Part shown: in pieces, positions 30,991 to 41,969 of the stretch
How the letters are laid out: every line of letters begins with the position of its first letter
Numbering within the stretch: position 1 is the stretch's first letter
NCBI RefSeq assembly: GCF_902170565.1
Contig: NZ_CABHXX010000002.1
Span: forward strand, 1-64,000
Reading direction: 5' to 3'
DNA: 64,000 bases
Origin: Yersinia thracica
Lineage (GTDB): Bacteria; Pseudomonadota; Gammaproteobacteria; Enterobacterales; Enterobacteriaceae
The notes under the pieces: generated by a model
What the model saw: the letters and a program-made list of their open reading frames with translations, nothing else
Told to the model about the DNA's origin: nothing
Database searches by the model: none
Program-made: the position numbers and the translations under genes

Positions 30991-31569
30991 TTAGCGGGCA
31001 TTTTGTTTGATAAAGCTGCTGACACTGGTGTCTTGGGCCATATCTGCAATCACATCACTCAACACGGTATTAACGGCATCAGTGATCTTTTCATTGGTCG
31101 CAGTAAAGGCGCCCTGGACGTTATAGCTGGCACGGTAGTTTTTAACCTGCTTGTTGCCGTTTTTCGCGGTAGCAGTAATCGAAATGTCGGCTTTGGTGGT
31201 AATGTTATAGCGAAGATTACCTTCCTGCACGTCAGCAAACAGTTGATTGACAACAATTTGTAAGTCAACTGGCGCGTTAGTACCAATCATATAGCCACGA
31301 GCCGTCATTTGTTTTTCGAGCACTTCTTGTAACAGGAAACGCAGATCACGCGACGGCGTTAATACCACCAACTGGCCATCACGATTCACTCTAGCCAACG
31401 CAGCATCTTGGCGCTGATCGGCCCCATTAATGCTGATAGTCACCCCCATCAGGGTTGGATCTTGCGGTGGCAATACCACTTTTGGAGTGACATTCAATGT
31501 GTTGTTACTGGCAGCACAGCCGGCCAGAATAAAAACAGCCAACAGCGGGAAAAGAATTTTCTTTAGCAT
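30991..31569 (-). CDS. yajG: Lipoprotein YajG
   Basis: A 192-residue predicted lipoprotein with lipobox LAGC (Cys18 from the chosen start) and the family segment DLRFLLQEVLEKQMTARGYM near 85. I chose the ATG at 31569 (MLKKILFPLL), matching the E. coli length. A GTG two codons upstream is too close to the ribosome site. Function unknown; it precedes ampG in an operon and is divergent from bolA. Confidence 0.93.
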   Translation of the reverse strand: MLKKILFPLLAVFILAGCAASNNTLNVTPKVVLPPQDPTLMGVTISINGADQRQDAALARVNRDGQLVVLTPSRDLRFLLQEVLEKQMTARGYMIGTNAPVDLQIVVNQLFADVQEGNLRYNITTKADISITATAKNGNKQVKNYRASYNVQGAFTATNEKITDAVNTVLSDVIADMAQDTSVSSFIKQNAR

Positions 31570-31575
31570 GTTCAC

Positions 31576-31916
31576 TTTCTCAATAGTTATGGAATTCTTT
31601 AATAATCAGAGCGGGATAGCAGCCATGTTATTTTGCGAGTTTGCAGTTGCGACATCATAGCACTGCGAGTGGCTGGTGGAAGATCCTGATGTAGAGAATT
31701 TCACCAAAAAATACGTTTTTCCCCCAAGTGACCTTTCATTTACTTCAAAGCTCTTACAAATAGCATTTTGATTGATGAGGAGATTGGACCCTTAGCTTGA
31801 GCCGATAGCGGTGAGATATTCGGGATATTTTGTATCTGAAATGTTATAAAACAGCGAAAATACACTAATATTGCAATACAGAGTAGGCAGTTTTCTGCCT
31901 CAGCAGTCAGGAGAGC
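31576..31916. other. Divergent yajG-bolA intergenic region
   Basis: No gene seen. It must hold both promoters. A short hairpin (AGGCAGTTTTCTGCCT) lies about 15 bases before the bolA start. A stationary-phase gearbox promoter is known for E. coli bolA but I could not identify one confidently here. Confidence 0.35.
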
Positions 31917-32240
31917 ATGATGATTTTGATTCGAGAACAAATTGAAGAAAAACTAAAAGCGGCATTCGAACCGGATCATCTGGAGGTAATTAATGAAAGT
32001 TACCGCCACAATGTTCCTGCTGGTTCGGAAAGTCATTTTAAAATTGTGATCGTCAGCGATAAATTTCAAGATCAACGCTTTCTTACTCGCCACCGCGCGA
32101 TTTATAGTGCGTTGGCTGAAGAGTTGGCGAGCACGGTTCATGCGCTGGCTTTGCACACTTACACCCTGAAAGAGTGGGCTGGATTACAAGATACCGTACC
32201 GGCTTCACCCTCTTGCCGCGGAGCAGGAACGTTGGCTTAA
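31917..32240 (+). CDS. bolA: BolA family transcriptional/iron-sulfur-linked regulator
   Basis: A 107-residue protein with the class II KH-like BolA fold. [23 protein letters not shown] (near 26-48) and [13 protein letters not shown] (near 77) are diagnostic, and the two conserved histidines can bind an iron-sulfur cluster with a monothiol glutaredoxin. BolA slows growth and alters shape in stationary phase. The start could be 31917 or the next ATG at 31920. Confidence 0.95.
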   Translation: MMILIREQIEEKLKAAFEPDHLEVINESYRHNVPAGSESHFKIVIVSDKFQDQRFLTRHRAIYSALAEELASTVHALALHTYTLKEWAGLQDTVPASPSCRGAGTLA

Positions 32241-32532
32241 CAGGAAAATTGGCTTAAGCGGTCAGATAAATTAAATCAAGCTTGATAACAGTAGTCATTC
32301 TGGCCTGATTTAGGGTATTAGTAGATGAGAATTTTGTAGGCGGCCTTAGGGCCGCTTGTGTTTCTGTATAGGCGACATTGACATTTTATTGCTGCGCCAC
32401 AGGAGTTTTAGCCGAGGGAACGATTCACGCGTGAATTTTACCGCGACAACATTCGCTTGCTTTCCTCGACTCATAACCTGTGCGCCGCTATAATGTCGCG
32501 TCTTATTTTTCCGGAATGGTTTCGGGACGCTT
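32241..32532. other. bolA-tig intergenic region
   Basis: No gene seen. A GC-rich hairpin GCGGCC-TTA-GGGCCGC (32340-32355), with weak T content after it, may end bolA transcription. The short frame running into tig (32457-32732) has no family resemblance. Confidence 0.4.
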
Positions 32533-32563
32533 CTGACATCTGGGATACTCGGTTCTGTATAAT
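32533..32563 (+). promoter_or_regulatory. Predicted sigma-70 promoter for tig
   Basis: A perfect TATAAT (32558-32563) with CTGACA (32533-32538) 19 bases upstream. The spacing is long. Start of transcription would leave a leader of about 115 bases. Confidence 0.5.
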
Positions 32564-32686
32564 GCGGCCGTCCCGGTTCTTAGAGGGTGTTTTCAGAGTT
32601 CGCATCATTCCTGAAAGGGGTGTGATGCTGCTTCGTTGGCAGCTTCTGGAGTTGACCGAGCACTGTGATTTTTTTGAGGTAACAAG

Positions 32687-33991
32687 ATGCAAGTTTCTGT
32701 TGAAACCACCCAAGGCCTTGGCCGCCGTGTAACAATTACTGTTGCTGCTGACAGCATTGAGAAAGCAGTAAAAAGCGAATTAGTGAAAGCCGCTAAAAAT
32801 GTTCGTATCGACGGTTTCCGTAAAGGCCACGTGCCGATGAACATCGTTGAGCAGCGCTACGGCGCATCTGTTCGCCAGGACGTTCTGGGTGAGCTGATGC
32901 AACGTAATTTCGTTGATGCGATCATTAAAGAAAAAATCAACCCAGCTGGCGCACCTAACTATGTGCCAGGCCAGTACAAAGAGGGTGAAGATTTTACTTA
33001 TTCCGTTGAGTTCGAAGTGTATCCGGAAGTTGAGCTGAAAGATCTGGAAAGCATTGAAGTAGAAAAGCCAGTTGTTGAAGTCAATGACGCTGACGTTGAT
33101 ACCATGCTGGAAACTCTGCGTAAGCAACAAGCAACCTGGAAAGAAACTGACGCCGCAGCAACAGCTGAAGATCGCGCAACTTTGGATTTCACCGGCTCTA
33201 TCGACGGTGAAGTGTTCGAAGGCGGTAAAGCGACTGATTTCGTGCTGGCAATGGGTCAGGGTCGTATGATCCCTGGTTTCGAAGAAGGTGTGATCGGCCA
33301 TAAAGCCGGTGAAGAATTCACCATCGACGTAAACTTCCCAGAAGATTACCACGCAGAAAATCTGAAAGGTAAATCAGCTAAATTCGACATCGTGTTGAAG
33401 AAAGTTGAAGTGCGTGAGCTGCCAGAACTGACTGAAGAATTCATCAAACGTTTTGGCGTTGCTGATGGTTCAGTAGCAGGCCTGCGTGCTGAAGTGCGTA
33501 AAAACATGGAGCGCGAGCTGAAAGGCGCGGTACGCAACCGTGTTAAAACTCAGGCAATCGACGGTCTGGTTAGCGCTAACGAAATCGACGTTCCAGCTGC
33601 ACTGGTAGAAAGTGAAATCGACGTTCTGCGCCGTCAGGCTGCACAGCGTTTCGGTGGTAACGAGAAACAAGCTGCTGAATTGCCACGCGAATTGTTCGAA
33701 GAACAAGCTAAACGTCGCGTTGTTGTTGGTCTGTTGCTGGGCGAAGTCATCAGCCAGCACGAACTGAAAGCTGATGAAGATCGTGTTAAAGCGCTGATCG
33801 AAGAAATGGCATCTGCTTACGAAGATCCACAAGAAGTTGTTGAGTTCTACAGCAAGAACAAAGAGCTGATGAACAATATGCGTAATGTTGCTCTGGAAGA
33901 ACAAGCAGTAGAAACTCTACTAGCTAAAGCCAAAGTGACTGAAAAACCAACGACCTTTAGTGAGCTGATGAATCAGACCACTACTGCGTAA
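32687..33991 (+). CDS. tig: Trigger factor, ribosome-associated chaperone
   Basis: Binds L23 at the ribosome exit and shields nascent chains. The 434-residue protein has the N-terminal ribosome-binding domain with GFRKGHVP (near 43-50), which contains the family signature GFRxGxxP. A PPIase FKBP-like domain follows (about 160-245), and then a helical C-terminal chaperone region. It is followed by clpP and clpX, the usual quality-control cluster. Confidence 0.97.
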   Translation: MQVSVETTQGLGRRVTITVAADSIEKAVKSELVKAAKNVRIDGFRKGHVPMNIVEQRYGASVRQDVLGELMQRNFVDAIIKEKINPAGAPNYVPGQYKEGEDFTYSVEFEVYPEVELKDLESIEVEKPVVEVNDADVDTMLETLRKQQATWKETDAAATAEDRATLDFTGSIDGEVFEGGKATDFVLAMGQGRMIPGFEEGVIGHKAGEEFTIDVNFPEDYHAENLKGKSAKFDIVLKKVEVRELPELTEEFIKRFGVADGSVAGLRAEVRKNMERELKGAVRNRVKTQAIDGLVSANEIDVPAALVESEIDVLRRQAAQRFGGNEKQAAELPRELFEEQAKRRVVVGLLLGEVISQHELKADEDRVKALIEEMASAYEDPQEVVEFYSKNKELMNNMRNVALEEQAVETLLAKAKVTEKPTTFSELMNQTTTA

Positions 33992-34035
33992 TGTTTTTTA
34001 GCGCATCAAACTGGATATAATTTATCTGGTGTATT

Positions 34036-34075
34036 GAAAAAGCCCGTAGCCTTCTGGCCGCGGGCTTTTTCTTTT
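34036..34075 (+). terminator. Rho-independent terminator after tig
   Basis: AAAAAGCCCG (34037-34046) pairs with CGGGCTTTTT (34061-34070), followed by more T. It lies 45 bases past the tig stop. Confidence 0.9.
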
Positions 34076-34338
34076 AGTAACAATAATCCTTCAATAGTAT
34101 GATTAACCTGGCATCTTTAGCTGTAATTTGCGCTATATTTGAAAAGTATTAACAGGTAAATAATCACTAGGGCGTCGGGATTACGGCAGAGATCGTGAGC
34201 GAGTTTCAGGTTAAAAAAAGGGTTGTTAGGCTAAAAAAAGTTTCATTGGGGCTTGAAAATGAATATTAATCCCCCAATTAATCTAACAGACGTTTATATG
34301 AAACACTGGCTGATTACCACCGTCTAATGAGTCTGTAT
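34076..34338. other. tig-clpP intergenic, left part
   Basis: No gene seen. AT-rich sequence between the tig terminator and the ERIC element. Confidence 0.35.
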
Positions 34339-34464
34339 CTACCCTAAATAATTCGAGTTGCAGGAAGGCGGCAAGGGAGATAACCCCGATGAGCTTACTG
34401 TCGTAAGTGATTCGGGTTATTGAGTGTAGCCAACTCACATGCAGCTTGAAGTATGACGGGTATA
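34339..34464. repeat. Full-length ERIC element upstream of clpP
   Basis: A 126-base imperfect palindrome. It begins TACCCTAAATAATTCGAGTT and ends AGCTTGAAGTATGACGGGTA followed by TA, both matching the enterobacterial repetitive intergenic consensus ends, and has the conserved centre. It lies about 100 bases before clpP. If transcribed, it would form a long hairpin in the RNA. Confidence 0.92.
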
Positions 34465-34561
34465 ACCGGACTGTTTGCACGCATGAACATAGTCATCATT
34501 GCTTATCTCAAGTAGAATCGGTTATGAATGGCGCCAAAGTAAATTCTATTAGGAGACGGTA

Positions 34562-35185
34562 ATGTCATACAGTGGCGAACGAGATCAATTTGCACCTAAC
34601 ATGGCTCTGGTGCCTATGGTGGTTGAGCAGACTTCACGTGGAGAGCGTTCTTACGATATTTTCTCCCGTCTGCTTAAAGAGCGTATTATTTTTCTGACTG
34701 GCCAAGTTGAAGACCATATGGCCAACTTGATCACAGCGCAAATGCTGTTTCTGGAAGCAGAAAACCCAGAAAAAGACATCTTCCTGTATATTAACTCGCC
34801 AGGCGGGGTGATTACTGCCGGGATGTCAATTTATGACACTATGCAATTCATTAAGCCAGATGTTAGTACTATCTGTATGGGCCAGGCGTGTTCAATGGGG
34901 GCATTCCTGTTGACTGCGGGCGCTAAGGGTAAACGTTTCTGCTTGCCGAATTCACGGGTCATGATTCATCAACCGTTGGGCGGTTTCCAGGGCCAGGCTA
35001 CAGATATTGAAATTCATGCCAGAGAGATTTTAAAAGTGAAATCGCGTATGAATGAGCTGATGGCACTTCACACGGGAAAATCTCTTGAAGAAATAGAGAG
35101 AGACACTGAGCGTGACCGTTTCCTGTCTGCCGAACAGGCTGTAGAATACGGTTTAGTTGATTCTGTGTTCACCCGTCGTGACTAA
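34562..35185 (+). CDS. clpP: ATP-dependent Clp protease proteolytic subunit
   Basis: Serine peptidase that forms the two-ring barrel capped by ClpX or ClpA. The 207 residues match E. coli. The catalytic triad is Ser111, His136 and Asp185 at the expected positions. The residue before the nucleophile is Cys110 (GQACSMG) where E. coli has Ala. The oxyanion glycines (SPGGVI near 79) are intact. clpX follows 221 bases downstream. Confidence 0.97.
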   Translation: MSYSGERDQFAPNMALVPMVVEQTSRGERSYDIFSRLLKERIIFLTGQVEDHMANLITAQMLFLEAENPEKDIFLYINSPGGVITAGMSIYDTMQFIKPDVSTICMGQACSMGAFLLTAGAKGKRFCLPNSRVMIHQPLGGFQGQATDIEIHAREILKVKSRMNELMALHTGKSLEEIERDTERDRFLSAEQAVEYGLVDSVFTRRD

Positions 35186-35406
35186 CGACTTATTTCTGTG
35201 AGCCGATATACTATAGTTAGTGTAAATAGATAGTGAATGTAAATAGAACAAATCGTAGTGCTGCATAAAGCCAATTGCGTATTGTTTGTATCCTACTCAT
35301 TATATCGGCTGTCCGTTGCAAGCTAACGTGGCGTACAGAAATAGCGAGAATAGTCTCCCTGTCGCATGGTTTGTAGTGTGGCAGATACTGAAGAAGAGGT
35401 TTACTG

Positions 35407-36678
35407 ATGACAGATAAGCGCAAAGACGGTTCTGGAAAGCTGCTGTATTGCTCTTTCTGCGGCAAAAGCCAGCATGAAGTGCGTAAGCTAATTGCCGGGC
35501 CGTCAGTGTATATCTGCGATGAATGTGTCGATTTGTGTAACGACATTATTCGCGAAGAGATCAAAGAAGTTGCGCCGCACCGGGAGCGTAGTTCGCTGCC
35601 AACGCCGCACGAAATTCGTCGCCACCTGGATGATTATGTCATCGGGCAAGAGCCGGCGAAAAAAGTGTTGGCCGTTGCGGTATATAACCATTACAAGCGT
35701 TTACGCAATGGTGACACCAGCAATGGTATCGAGTTGGGTAAAAGTAATATTCTGCTGATCGGCCCGACGGGTAGTGGTAAAACGCTGCTGGCGGAAACAT
35801 TAGCTCGCTTCCTGGATGTGCCATTTACCATGGCCGATGCGACCACACTGACCGAAGCAGGTTATGTGGGCGAAGATGTTGAAAATATCATTCAGAAGCT
35901 ATTGCAGAAATGTGATTACGACGTTCAGAAAGCGCAACGCGGTATCGTCTATATCGATGAAATTGATAAGATTTCACGTAAGTCTGATAACCCATCCATC
36001 ACCCGCGATGTTTCGGGCGAAGGTGTGCAGCAGGCCTTGCTGAAATTGATCGAAGGGACGATTGCTGCCGTACCACCACAAGGTGGTCGTAAGCATCCAC
36101 AGCAGGAGTTTTTACAGGTTGATACCTCTAAAATTCTGTTTATCTGTGGTGGTGCTTTTGCGGGTCTGGACAAAGTTATCGGGCAGCGCATTAACACCGG
36201 AACGGGTATTGGTTTCGGCGCTACGGTAAAAGGCAAATCAGAAAAGGCAACAGAAGGCGAATTGTTGAGCCAGGCTGAGCCGGAAGATCTGATTAAATTC
36301 GGTTTAATCCCTGAATTTATTGGCCGTTTGCCAGTGGTTGCAACCTTGAGCGAATTGAGCGAAGACGCCCTGATTCAGATTCTGAAAGAGCCGAAAAATG
36401 CGCTGACTAAACAATATCAGGCATTGTTCAATCTTGAAGGCGTTGAACTTGAATTCCGTGATGAAGCGCTGACGGCGATTGCTAAGAAAGCGATGGCACG
36501 TAAAACCGGTGCTCGTGGCTTGCGCTCTATCGTAGAGGGGGCTTTGCTCGATACTATGTACGATTTGCCGTCTATGGACAGCGTGGAAAAAGTAGTGGTA
36601 GATGAGTCAGTTATTGCTGGCCAATCTGCACCAATGCTGATTTATGGCCAGCCTGAAGCTCAAGCTTCTGGCGAATAA
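35407..36678 (+). CDS. clpX: ATP-dependent Clp protease ATPase subunit ClpX
   Basis: AAA+ unfoldase that feeds tagged proteins to ClpP. The 423-residue protein has the N-terminal C4 zinc-binding domain (CSFC near 16 and CDEC near 38), Walker A GPTGSGKT near 120, Walker B VYIDEIDK near 181, the pore loop GYVG near 152, and the C-terminal sensor-2 region with GARGLRSI. The ClpP-contacting IGF-like loop is IGF at 274-276. A strong terminator follows. Confidence 0.97.
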   Translation: MTDKRKDGSGKLLYCSFCGKSQHEVRKLIAGPSVYICDECVDLCNDIIREEIKEVAPHRERSSLPTPHEIRRHLDDYVIGQEPAKKVLAVAVYNHYKRLRNGDTSNGIELGKSNILLIGPTGSGKTLLAETLARFLDVPFTMADATTLTEAGYVGEDVENIIQKLLQKCDYDVQKAQRGIVYIDEIDKISRKSDNPSITRDVSGEGVQQALLKLIEGTIAAVPPQGGRKHPQQEFLQVDTSKILFICGGAFAGLDKVIGQRINTGTGIGFGATVKGKSEKATEGELLSQAEPEDLIKFGLIPEFIGRLPVVATLSELSEDALIQILKEPKNALTKQYQALFNLEGVELEFRDEALTAIAKKAMARKTGARGLRSIVEGALLDTMYDLPSMDSVEKVVVDESVIAGQSAPMLIYGQPEAQASGE

Positions 36679-36710
36679 TTAGCCAAATAATCCAGATGCT
36701 TAGTATGACA

Positions 36711-36738
36711 ATGGGGGATTTTATCCCCCATTTCTTTT
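36711..36738 (+). terminator. Rho-independent terminator after clpX
   Basis: ATGGGGGAT (36711-36719) pairs perfectly with ATCCCCCAT (36723-36731) around a TTT loop, followed by TTCTTTTTC. Confidence 0.92.
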
Positions 36739-36754
36739 TCCTCGCATTGTAATC

Positions 36755-36783
36755 GTTGAATGTAAGACATTCGTCCCCATATA
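36755..36783 (+). promoter_or_regulatory. lon: Sigma-32 heat-shock promoter of lon
   Basis: GTTGAAT (36755-36761) and CCCCATAT (36775-36782) are separated by 13 bases. These match the heat-shock sigma-32 consensus (TTGAA and CCCCAT) and resemble the known E. coli lon promoter. They lie about 90 bases before the lon start. Confidence 0.8.
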
Positions 36784-36872
36784 CTCAATTACCTATTTAG
36801 TGAAACTCGTGATGACTCGTGTTTCACGAGATTCCCAGTAATCTGGCGGAAGATAAACTAAGAGAGAGCTCT

Positions 36873-39227
36873 ATGAACCCTGAGCGTTCCGAACGCATAG
36901 AAATCCCCGTATTGCCTCTGCGCGATGTGGTGGTTTATCCGCATATGGTGATCCCACTGTTTGTTGGCCGGGAAAAATCGATTCGGTGCCTGGAAGCTGC
37001 AATGGACCATGATAAAAAAATCATGCTGGTTGCGCAGAAAGAAGCCTCGACGGATGAGCCTGGTATCAATGATCTGTTTTCAGTCGGCACCGTAGCCTCT
37101 ATTTTGCAAATGCTGAAATTGCCAGATGGTACGGTAAAAGTGCTGGTTGAAGGGCTACAGCGTGCGCGTATCACCACGCTTTCCGACAGCGGCGAGCATT
37201 TTGCTGCTCAGGCGGAATATCTTGAATCGCCAGTGATGGACGATCGTGAGCAGGAAGTGCTGGTTCGCACGGCGATTAATCAGTTTGAAGGCTACATCAA
37301 GCTGAATAAAAAGATCCCACCAGAAGTACTGGCTTCGTTGCACAGTATTGATGATGCAGCACGTCTGGCTGATACTATCGCGGCTCATATGCCGTTGAAG
37401 TTAAATGATAAACAAGCTGTTCTGGAAATGTTCGATGTGACCGAACGTCTGGAATATCTGATGGCAATGATGGAGTCTGAAATCGATCTGTTGCAGGTCG
37501 AAAAACGGATTCGTAATCGTGTCAAAAAGCAGATGGAAAAGAGCCAGCGCGAGTACTATTTGAATGAGCAAATGAAAGCCATTCAGAAAGAACTGGGCGA
37601 GATGGACGATGCACCTGATGAGCATGAAGCGCTAAAACGCAAAATCGAAGCGGCTAAAATGCCGAAAGATGCGCGCGAAAAAACTGAAGCTGAACTGCAA
37701 AAACTGAAAATGATGTCGCCGATGTCGGCTGAGGCCACGGTAGTGCGTGGTTACATTGATTGGATGTTGCAGGTGCCGTGGAACAGCCGTAGCAAAGTAA
37801 AAAAAGACTTGGTAAAAGCGCAGGAAGTTCTGGATACCGACCATTACGGCTTGGAACGCGTTAAAGATCGTATTTTAGAATACCTCGCAGTACAGAGCCG
37901 GGTCAGCAAAATCAAAGGGCCAATCCTGTGTCTGGTGGGGCCTCCTGGGGTGGGTAAAACCTCTTTGGGGCAATCTATTGCTCGGGCGACAGGCCGTCAG
38001 TATGTGCGTATGGCATTGGGTGGCGTGCGCGATGAAGCAGAAATTCGTGGTCATCGCCGTACCTACATCGGTTCCATGCCAGGTAAATTGATCCAGAAAA
38101 TGGCAAAAGTCGGGGTGAAAAACCCGCTCTTCCTGTTGGATGAGATTGATAAAATGGCATCCGACATGCGCGGCGATCCGGCGTCTGCATTGCTGGAGGT
38201 GTTAGATCCAGAACAAAACGTGGCATTTAACGATCACTATCTGGAAGTGGATTATGACTTGTCAGATGTCATGTTTGTTGCGACCTCTAACTCCATGAAT
38301 ATTCCGGCGCCATTACTGGACCGTATGGAAGTGATTCGCCTGTCTGGTTATACCGAAGATGAGAAACTCAATATTGCCAAGCAGCATTTGCTACCAAAAC
38401 AATTTGAGCGCAACGCCATTAAGAAAGGCGAATTGACCATCGACGACAGCGCGATCATGAGTATTATCCGTTATTACACCCGTGAAGCTGGGGTGCGTAG
38501 TCTGGAGCGCGAAATCTCCAAACTGTGTCGTAAAGCAGTCAAAAACCTGCTGATGGATAAAACGGTTAAGCACATTGAAATCAATGGCGACAACCTGAAA
38601 GACTTCCTGGGGGTACAGAAAGTTGATTATGGTCGTGCTGACACTGAAAACCGTGTAGGGCAAGTGACGGGCTTAGCATGGACCGAAGTGGGCGGTGACT
38701 TACTGACCATCGAGACTGCGTGTGTGCCGGGTAAAGGCAAACTGACTTATACCGGTTCACTGGGCGAAGTTATGCAAGAGTCCATTCAGGCCGCATTGAC
38801 CGTGGTGCGTGCGCGTGCGGATAAATTAGGTATTAATCCTGATTTCTACGAAAAACGCGATATCCATGTGCACGTGCCTGAAGGCGCGACGCCGAAAGAT
38901 GGCCCAAGCGCAGGTATTGCGATGTGTACAGCGCTGGTTTCTTGTCTGACCGGTAACCCGGTGCGTGCCGATGTTGCCATGACTGGCGAAATCACTTTGC
39001 GGGGCTTGGTATTGCCAATCGGTGGTTTGAAAGAGAAACTGTTGGCGGCTCACCGTGGTGGGATCAAAGTGGTGCTGATTCCAGATGATAACAAACGTGA
39101 TTTGGAAGAGATTCCGGACAATGTTATCGCCGATCTGGAAATTCATCCGGTTAAACGAATTGATGATGTTTTAGCCATTGCTTTGCAAAATCCAGCCTTC
39201 GGGGCACAGCCGGTAGCGTCAAAATAG
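36873..39227 (+). CDS. lon: Lon protease
   Basis: ATP-dependent serine protease that degrades misfolded and regulatory proteins. In Yersinia it also affects YmoA levels. I chose the ATG at 36873 ([12 protein letters not shown]) with AGAGAGAG upstream, giving 784 residues exactly as in E. coli. The upstream 18 codons of the frame are in the leader. Domains are an N-terminal LAN domain (1-210), an AAA+ module with GPPGVGKTS near 356 and FLLDEIDK near 420, and a C-terminal peptidase with the Ser in GPSAGIAM near 679 and Lys in [10 protein letters not shown] near 722. Confidence 0.97.
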   Translation: MNPERSERIEIPVLPLRDVVVYPHMVIPLFVGREKSIRCLEAAMDHDKKIMLVAQKEASTDEPGINDLFSVGTVASILQMLKLPDGTVKVLVEGLQRARITTLSDSGEHFAAQAEYLESPVMDDREQEVLVRTAINQFEGYIKLNKKIPPEVLASLHSIDDAARLADTIAAHMPLKLNDKQAVLEMFDVTERLEYLMAMMESEIDLLQVEKRIRNRVKKQMEKSQREYYLNEQMKAIQKELGEMDDAPDEHEALKRKIEAAKMPKDAREKTEAELQKLKMMSPMSAEATVVRGYIDWMLQVPWNSRSKVKKDLVKAQEVLDTDHYGLERVKDRILEYLAVQSRVSKIKGPILCLVGPPGVGKTSLGQSIARATGRQYVRMALGGVRDEAEIRGHRRTYIGSMPGKLIQKMAKVGVKNPLFLLDEIDKMASDMRGDPASALLEVLDPEQNVAFNDHYLEVDYDLSDVMFVATSNSMNIPAPLLDRMEVIRLSGYTEDEKLNIAKQHLLPKQFERNAIKKGELTIDDSAIMSIIRYYTREAGVRSLEREISKLCRKAVKNLLMDKTVKHIEINGDNLKDFLGVQKVDYGRADTENRVGQVTGLAWTEVGGDLLTIETACVPGKGKLTYTGSLGEVMQESIQAALTVVRARADKLGINPDFYEKRDIHVHVPEGATPKDGPSAGIAMCTALVSCLTGNPVRADVAMTGEITLRGLVLPIGGLKEKLLAAHRGGIKVVLIPDDNKRDLEEIPDNVIADLEIHPVKRIDDVLAIALQNPAFGAQPVASK

Positions 39228-39443
39228 TGACGGAACGCAAGAAGTATTGATAAAACTGATGCTGGGAAGTGAAATGCTACTTGCCAGCTATTTTATGTGC
39301 CGCTAAGTTAGTTCAGCTGTCTGACAAAAGTTTACGCCTTTGGGCTGCTTGCTAAGGTCGGGCAGGGTTGATATAACAGCTGCGCTGTCGTGTGTCCGTA
39401 GGGATTTTCGGCGCGACAATAGAATTCTAAAGGGGATGAAAGA

Positions 39444-39716
39444 GTGAATAAGTCACAACTAATCGACAAAATTGCCGCAGGTGCTGATATTTCTAAAGCG
39501 GCCGCTGGGCGCGCGTTGGACGCAATTATTGCTTCTGTTACTGAATCTTTGAAAGAAGGGGATGACGTAGCTCTGGTTGGTTTTGGTACTTTTGCAGTAC
39601 GTGAGCGTTCTGCACGTACTGGCCGTAACCCTCAGACAGGCAAAGAAATCAGTATTCCAGCAGCTAAAGTTCCAGGTTTCCGCGCCGGTAAAGGCTTGAA
39701 AGACGCTGTAAACTGA
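39444..39716 (+). CDS. hupB: DNA-binding protein HU-beta
   Basis: A 90-residue nucleoid protein, the HU family length. The start codon is GTG. The arm that enters the DNA minor groove is [19 protein letters not shown] (about 61-79), which includes the conserved Pro of the intercalating tip. It follows lon and precedes ppiD as in E. coli. Confidence 0.97.
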   Translation: MNKSQLIDKIAAGADISKAAAGRALDAIIASVTESLKEGDDVALVGFGTFAVRERSARTGRNPQTGKEISIPAAKVPGFRAGKGLKDAVN

Positions 39717-39803
39717 TTGCTGCGCCACTTATCACCTGTAGCCGAATATTGTTTGTGTTAAACAATAACCTGACGCAGTTGAGCTGGTAAGGTAAGATAC
39801 AAG

Positions 39804-39831
39804 GCGCATCGTTAATGATGCGCTTTTTTTT
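39804..39831 (+). terminator. Rho-independent terminator after hupB
   Basis: GCGCATC (39804-39810) pairs with GATGCGC (39817-39823) around a 6-base loop, followed by a run of eight T. Confidence 0.92.
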
Positions 39832-39927
39832 CGCGCAGCAGCATGAAGGGCTGTCGCAAGGAATGCTGGGTTTATTTAGACCTGCGCAACAGTTTTTATC
39901 CATATTACAGCGGAGTATTGTCACATT

Positions 39928-41814
39928 ATGATGGACAATTTACGCGCGGCTGCTAATAACGTCGTGCTCAAAATCATTCTGGCCCTGATCATGTTGTCCT
40001 TTATCCTGACTGGGGTTGGCAGCTATTTGATTGGCGGCTCCAACGACTTTGCAGCCAAAGTTAATAGCCAAGAGATTAGTCGTGCTCAGTTAGAACAGGC
40101 TGTACAGAGTGAACGTAGCCGCTTGCAGCAGCAATTAGGTGAACAGTTCTCCGCATTGGCTGCGAATGAAGGCTACATGCTACAACTGCGTCAGCAGGTA
40201 CTTGGGCAATTGGTCAACAATATGTTGCTCGACCAATATGCTAAAAAACTTGGCCTGACTGCCAGTGACGAACAAGTGAAAGATGCCATCCGCCAGGCAC
40301 CTTATTTCCAGACTGATGGTAAGTTCGATAACAGCAAATATCTTGAGTTGGTTAATCGTATGGGCTACACCCCAGACCAATTCGCTCAATTACAGCGCCA
40401 ACAGTTGATTAATCAGCAATTACTGCAAGCCTTTGGTGATACTGGCTTTATCCTGCCTATCGAAGCCCAGGCAATGTCAGAGCTGATTTTGCAGCAACGT
40501 GAAGTTCGTCTGGCAACGCTAGACCTCAAAGCACTTCAAGCGCAGCAGAAAGTCACTGATGAAGAACTGCAAGCCTACTACGACCAGAATAAAAATAGCT
40601 TCATTGCACCGGAACAGATGAAAATCAGTTTCATTGCGATGGACGCCGCTGCGATGCAGGACAAAATCACTGTTACTGAAGAAGATATCGCCGCGTATTA
40701 CGATCAGCATAAAAGCACCTATACCCAGCCAGAGCAGCGCAGCTACAGTGTTATTCAGTTTAAAACTGAAGCTGAAGCCAAAACTGCATTGGATGAGTTG
40801 AAAAAAGGCGCTGATTTTGCCGCTATGGCTAAAGAGAAATCGACTGACATTATTTCCCGCAAAAATGGCGGCGAATTGGGTTGGTTGGAGCCGGAAACCA
40901 CCGCGGATGAATTGAAACAAGCCAATCTGAGTGAGAAAGGCCAACTGTCTGATGTGGTGAAATCCTCTGTGGGTTATTTGATTGTTCGTCTTAACGATAT
41001 CAAACCTGCACAGGTAAAACCGTTGTCAGAAGTTCATGATGCACTGGCTAAACAGGTTAAGCAGGAAAAAGCAGTTGATGCTTATTACGCCTTACAGCAA
41101 AAAGTAAGCGAAGCTGCTACCAGTGACAACGAATCTCTGGCGTCGGCGGAAGAAGCCGCAGGTGCTAAAGCCAAGCAAACTGGCTGGTTCACCCGTGATG
41201 CAGTGCCAGCTGAGGTTAATTTCAAACCTGTGGTGCAAGCAATCTTTGAGGGTGGCTTAATTGGTGAGAATGGCGCACCTGGCAGCAACTCTGATGTCAT
41301 CACCGTTGATGGGGACCGTGCTTTTGTTATCCGTATTGACGGCCACAAACCTGAAGGTATTGAGCCATTTGATCAAGTTCGAGATCAAGTTGCCGAGCTG
41401 GTAAAACGTCAGAAAGCAGAACAGTTGGCCCGTGTTGATGGTGAGAAGATCCTGACTGCGCTGAAACAAGGTAAAGGCGAAGAAGCGATGAAAGCCGCTG
41501 GTATCAGCTTCGGTGAGCAGAAAACCTTGTCACGAGCACCAGATGATGACCAATTAGTACAGACTATCTTTAGCTTGCCTCATCCGCAAAAAGACCAGCC
41601 GGTGTATGGCTTGTCTCAGGACCGTCAAGACAACATCGTTTTGATCGAGCTGTTATCTGTGACACCGGGTAAATTGCCGGCAGGCGAAATGAAGAATTTC
41701 GTCGCGAAGATGGAAGAAGGGTCTAGCGGTGTGACCTTTGATGCACTGATGGCGAACTTGCGCAAACAGGCCACTATTAAGATGGGGCCTGCGGAGCAAC
41801 AACAACCTCAATAA
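39928..41814 (+). CDS. ppiD: Membrane-anchored periplasmic folding factor PpiD
   Basis: A 628-residue protein anchored by one N-terminal membrane helix (about 13-34). It has a SurA-like helical chaperone region and a parvulin domain (about 260-360; GELGWLEPETTADELKQA and GYLIVRLNDI are parvulin signatures). It associates with SecYEG and helps proteins leaving the translocon. E. coli PpiD is reported to have little or no prolyl isomerase activity, and the same may hold here. Confidence 0.96.
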   Translation: MMDNLRAAANNVVLKIILALIMLSFILTGVGSYLIGGSNDFAAKVNSQEISRAQLEQAVQSERSRLQQQLGEQFSALAANEGYMLQLRQQVLGQLVNNMLLDQYAKKLGLTASDEQVKDAIRQAPYFQTDGKFDNSKYLELVNRMGYTPDQFAQLQRQQLINQQLLQAFGDTGFILPIEAQAMSELILQQREVRLATLDLKALQAQQKVTDEELQAYYDQNKNSFIAPEQMKISFIAMDAAAMQDKITVTEEDIAAYYDQHKSTYTQPEQRSYSVIQFKTEAEAKTALDELKKGADFAAMAKEKSTDIISRKNGGELGWLEPETTADELKQANLSEKGQLSDVVKSSVGYLIVRLNDIKPAQVKPLSEVHDALAKQVKQEKAVDAYYALQQKVSEAATSDNESLASAEEAAGAKAKQTGWFTRDAVPAEVNFKPVVQAIFEGGLIGENGAPGSNSDVITVDGDRAFVIRIDGHKPEGIEPFDQVRDQVAELVKRQKAEQLARVDGEKILTALKQGKGEEAMKAAGISFGEQKTLSRAPDDDQLVQTIFSLPHPQKDQPVYGLSQDRQDNIVLIELLSVTPGKLPAGEMKNFVAKMEEGSSGVTFDALMANLRKQATIKMGPAEQQQPQ

Positions 41815-41969
41815 AGTCATCATTGCAATAAGCTCCGCATTGATTTGCAATTCGATGTAACAACGAAAGGTCGCTTTGGCGGCCTTTCGCATATCTAAAA
41901 TCTGCCCTTTGCGGCAAATCGGAGACTGAGGCAAGGTAGGCATGCTGTCAAACACAAGGAGGATACAGC

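Noticed and set aside
31740-31916. Gearbox promoter of bolA
   Set aside because: Known in E. coli, but no convincing -10 or -35 match was found by eye.
32457-32732. Frame overlapping the tig start
   Set aside because: It runs across the tig promoter and start in another frame and resembles no family.
35217-35564. Minus-strand frame over the clpX start
   Set aside because: Antisense to the clpX zinc-binding domain and its leader, with no support.
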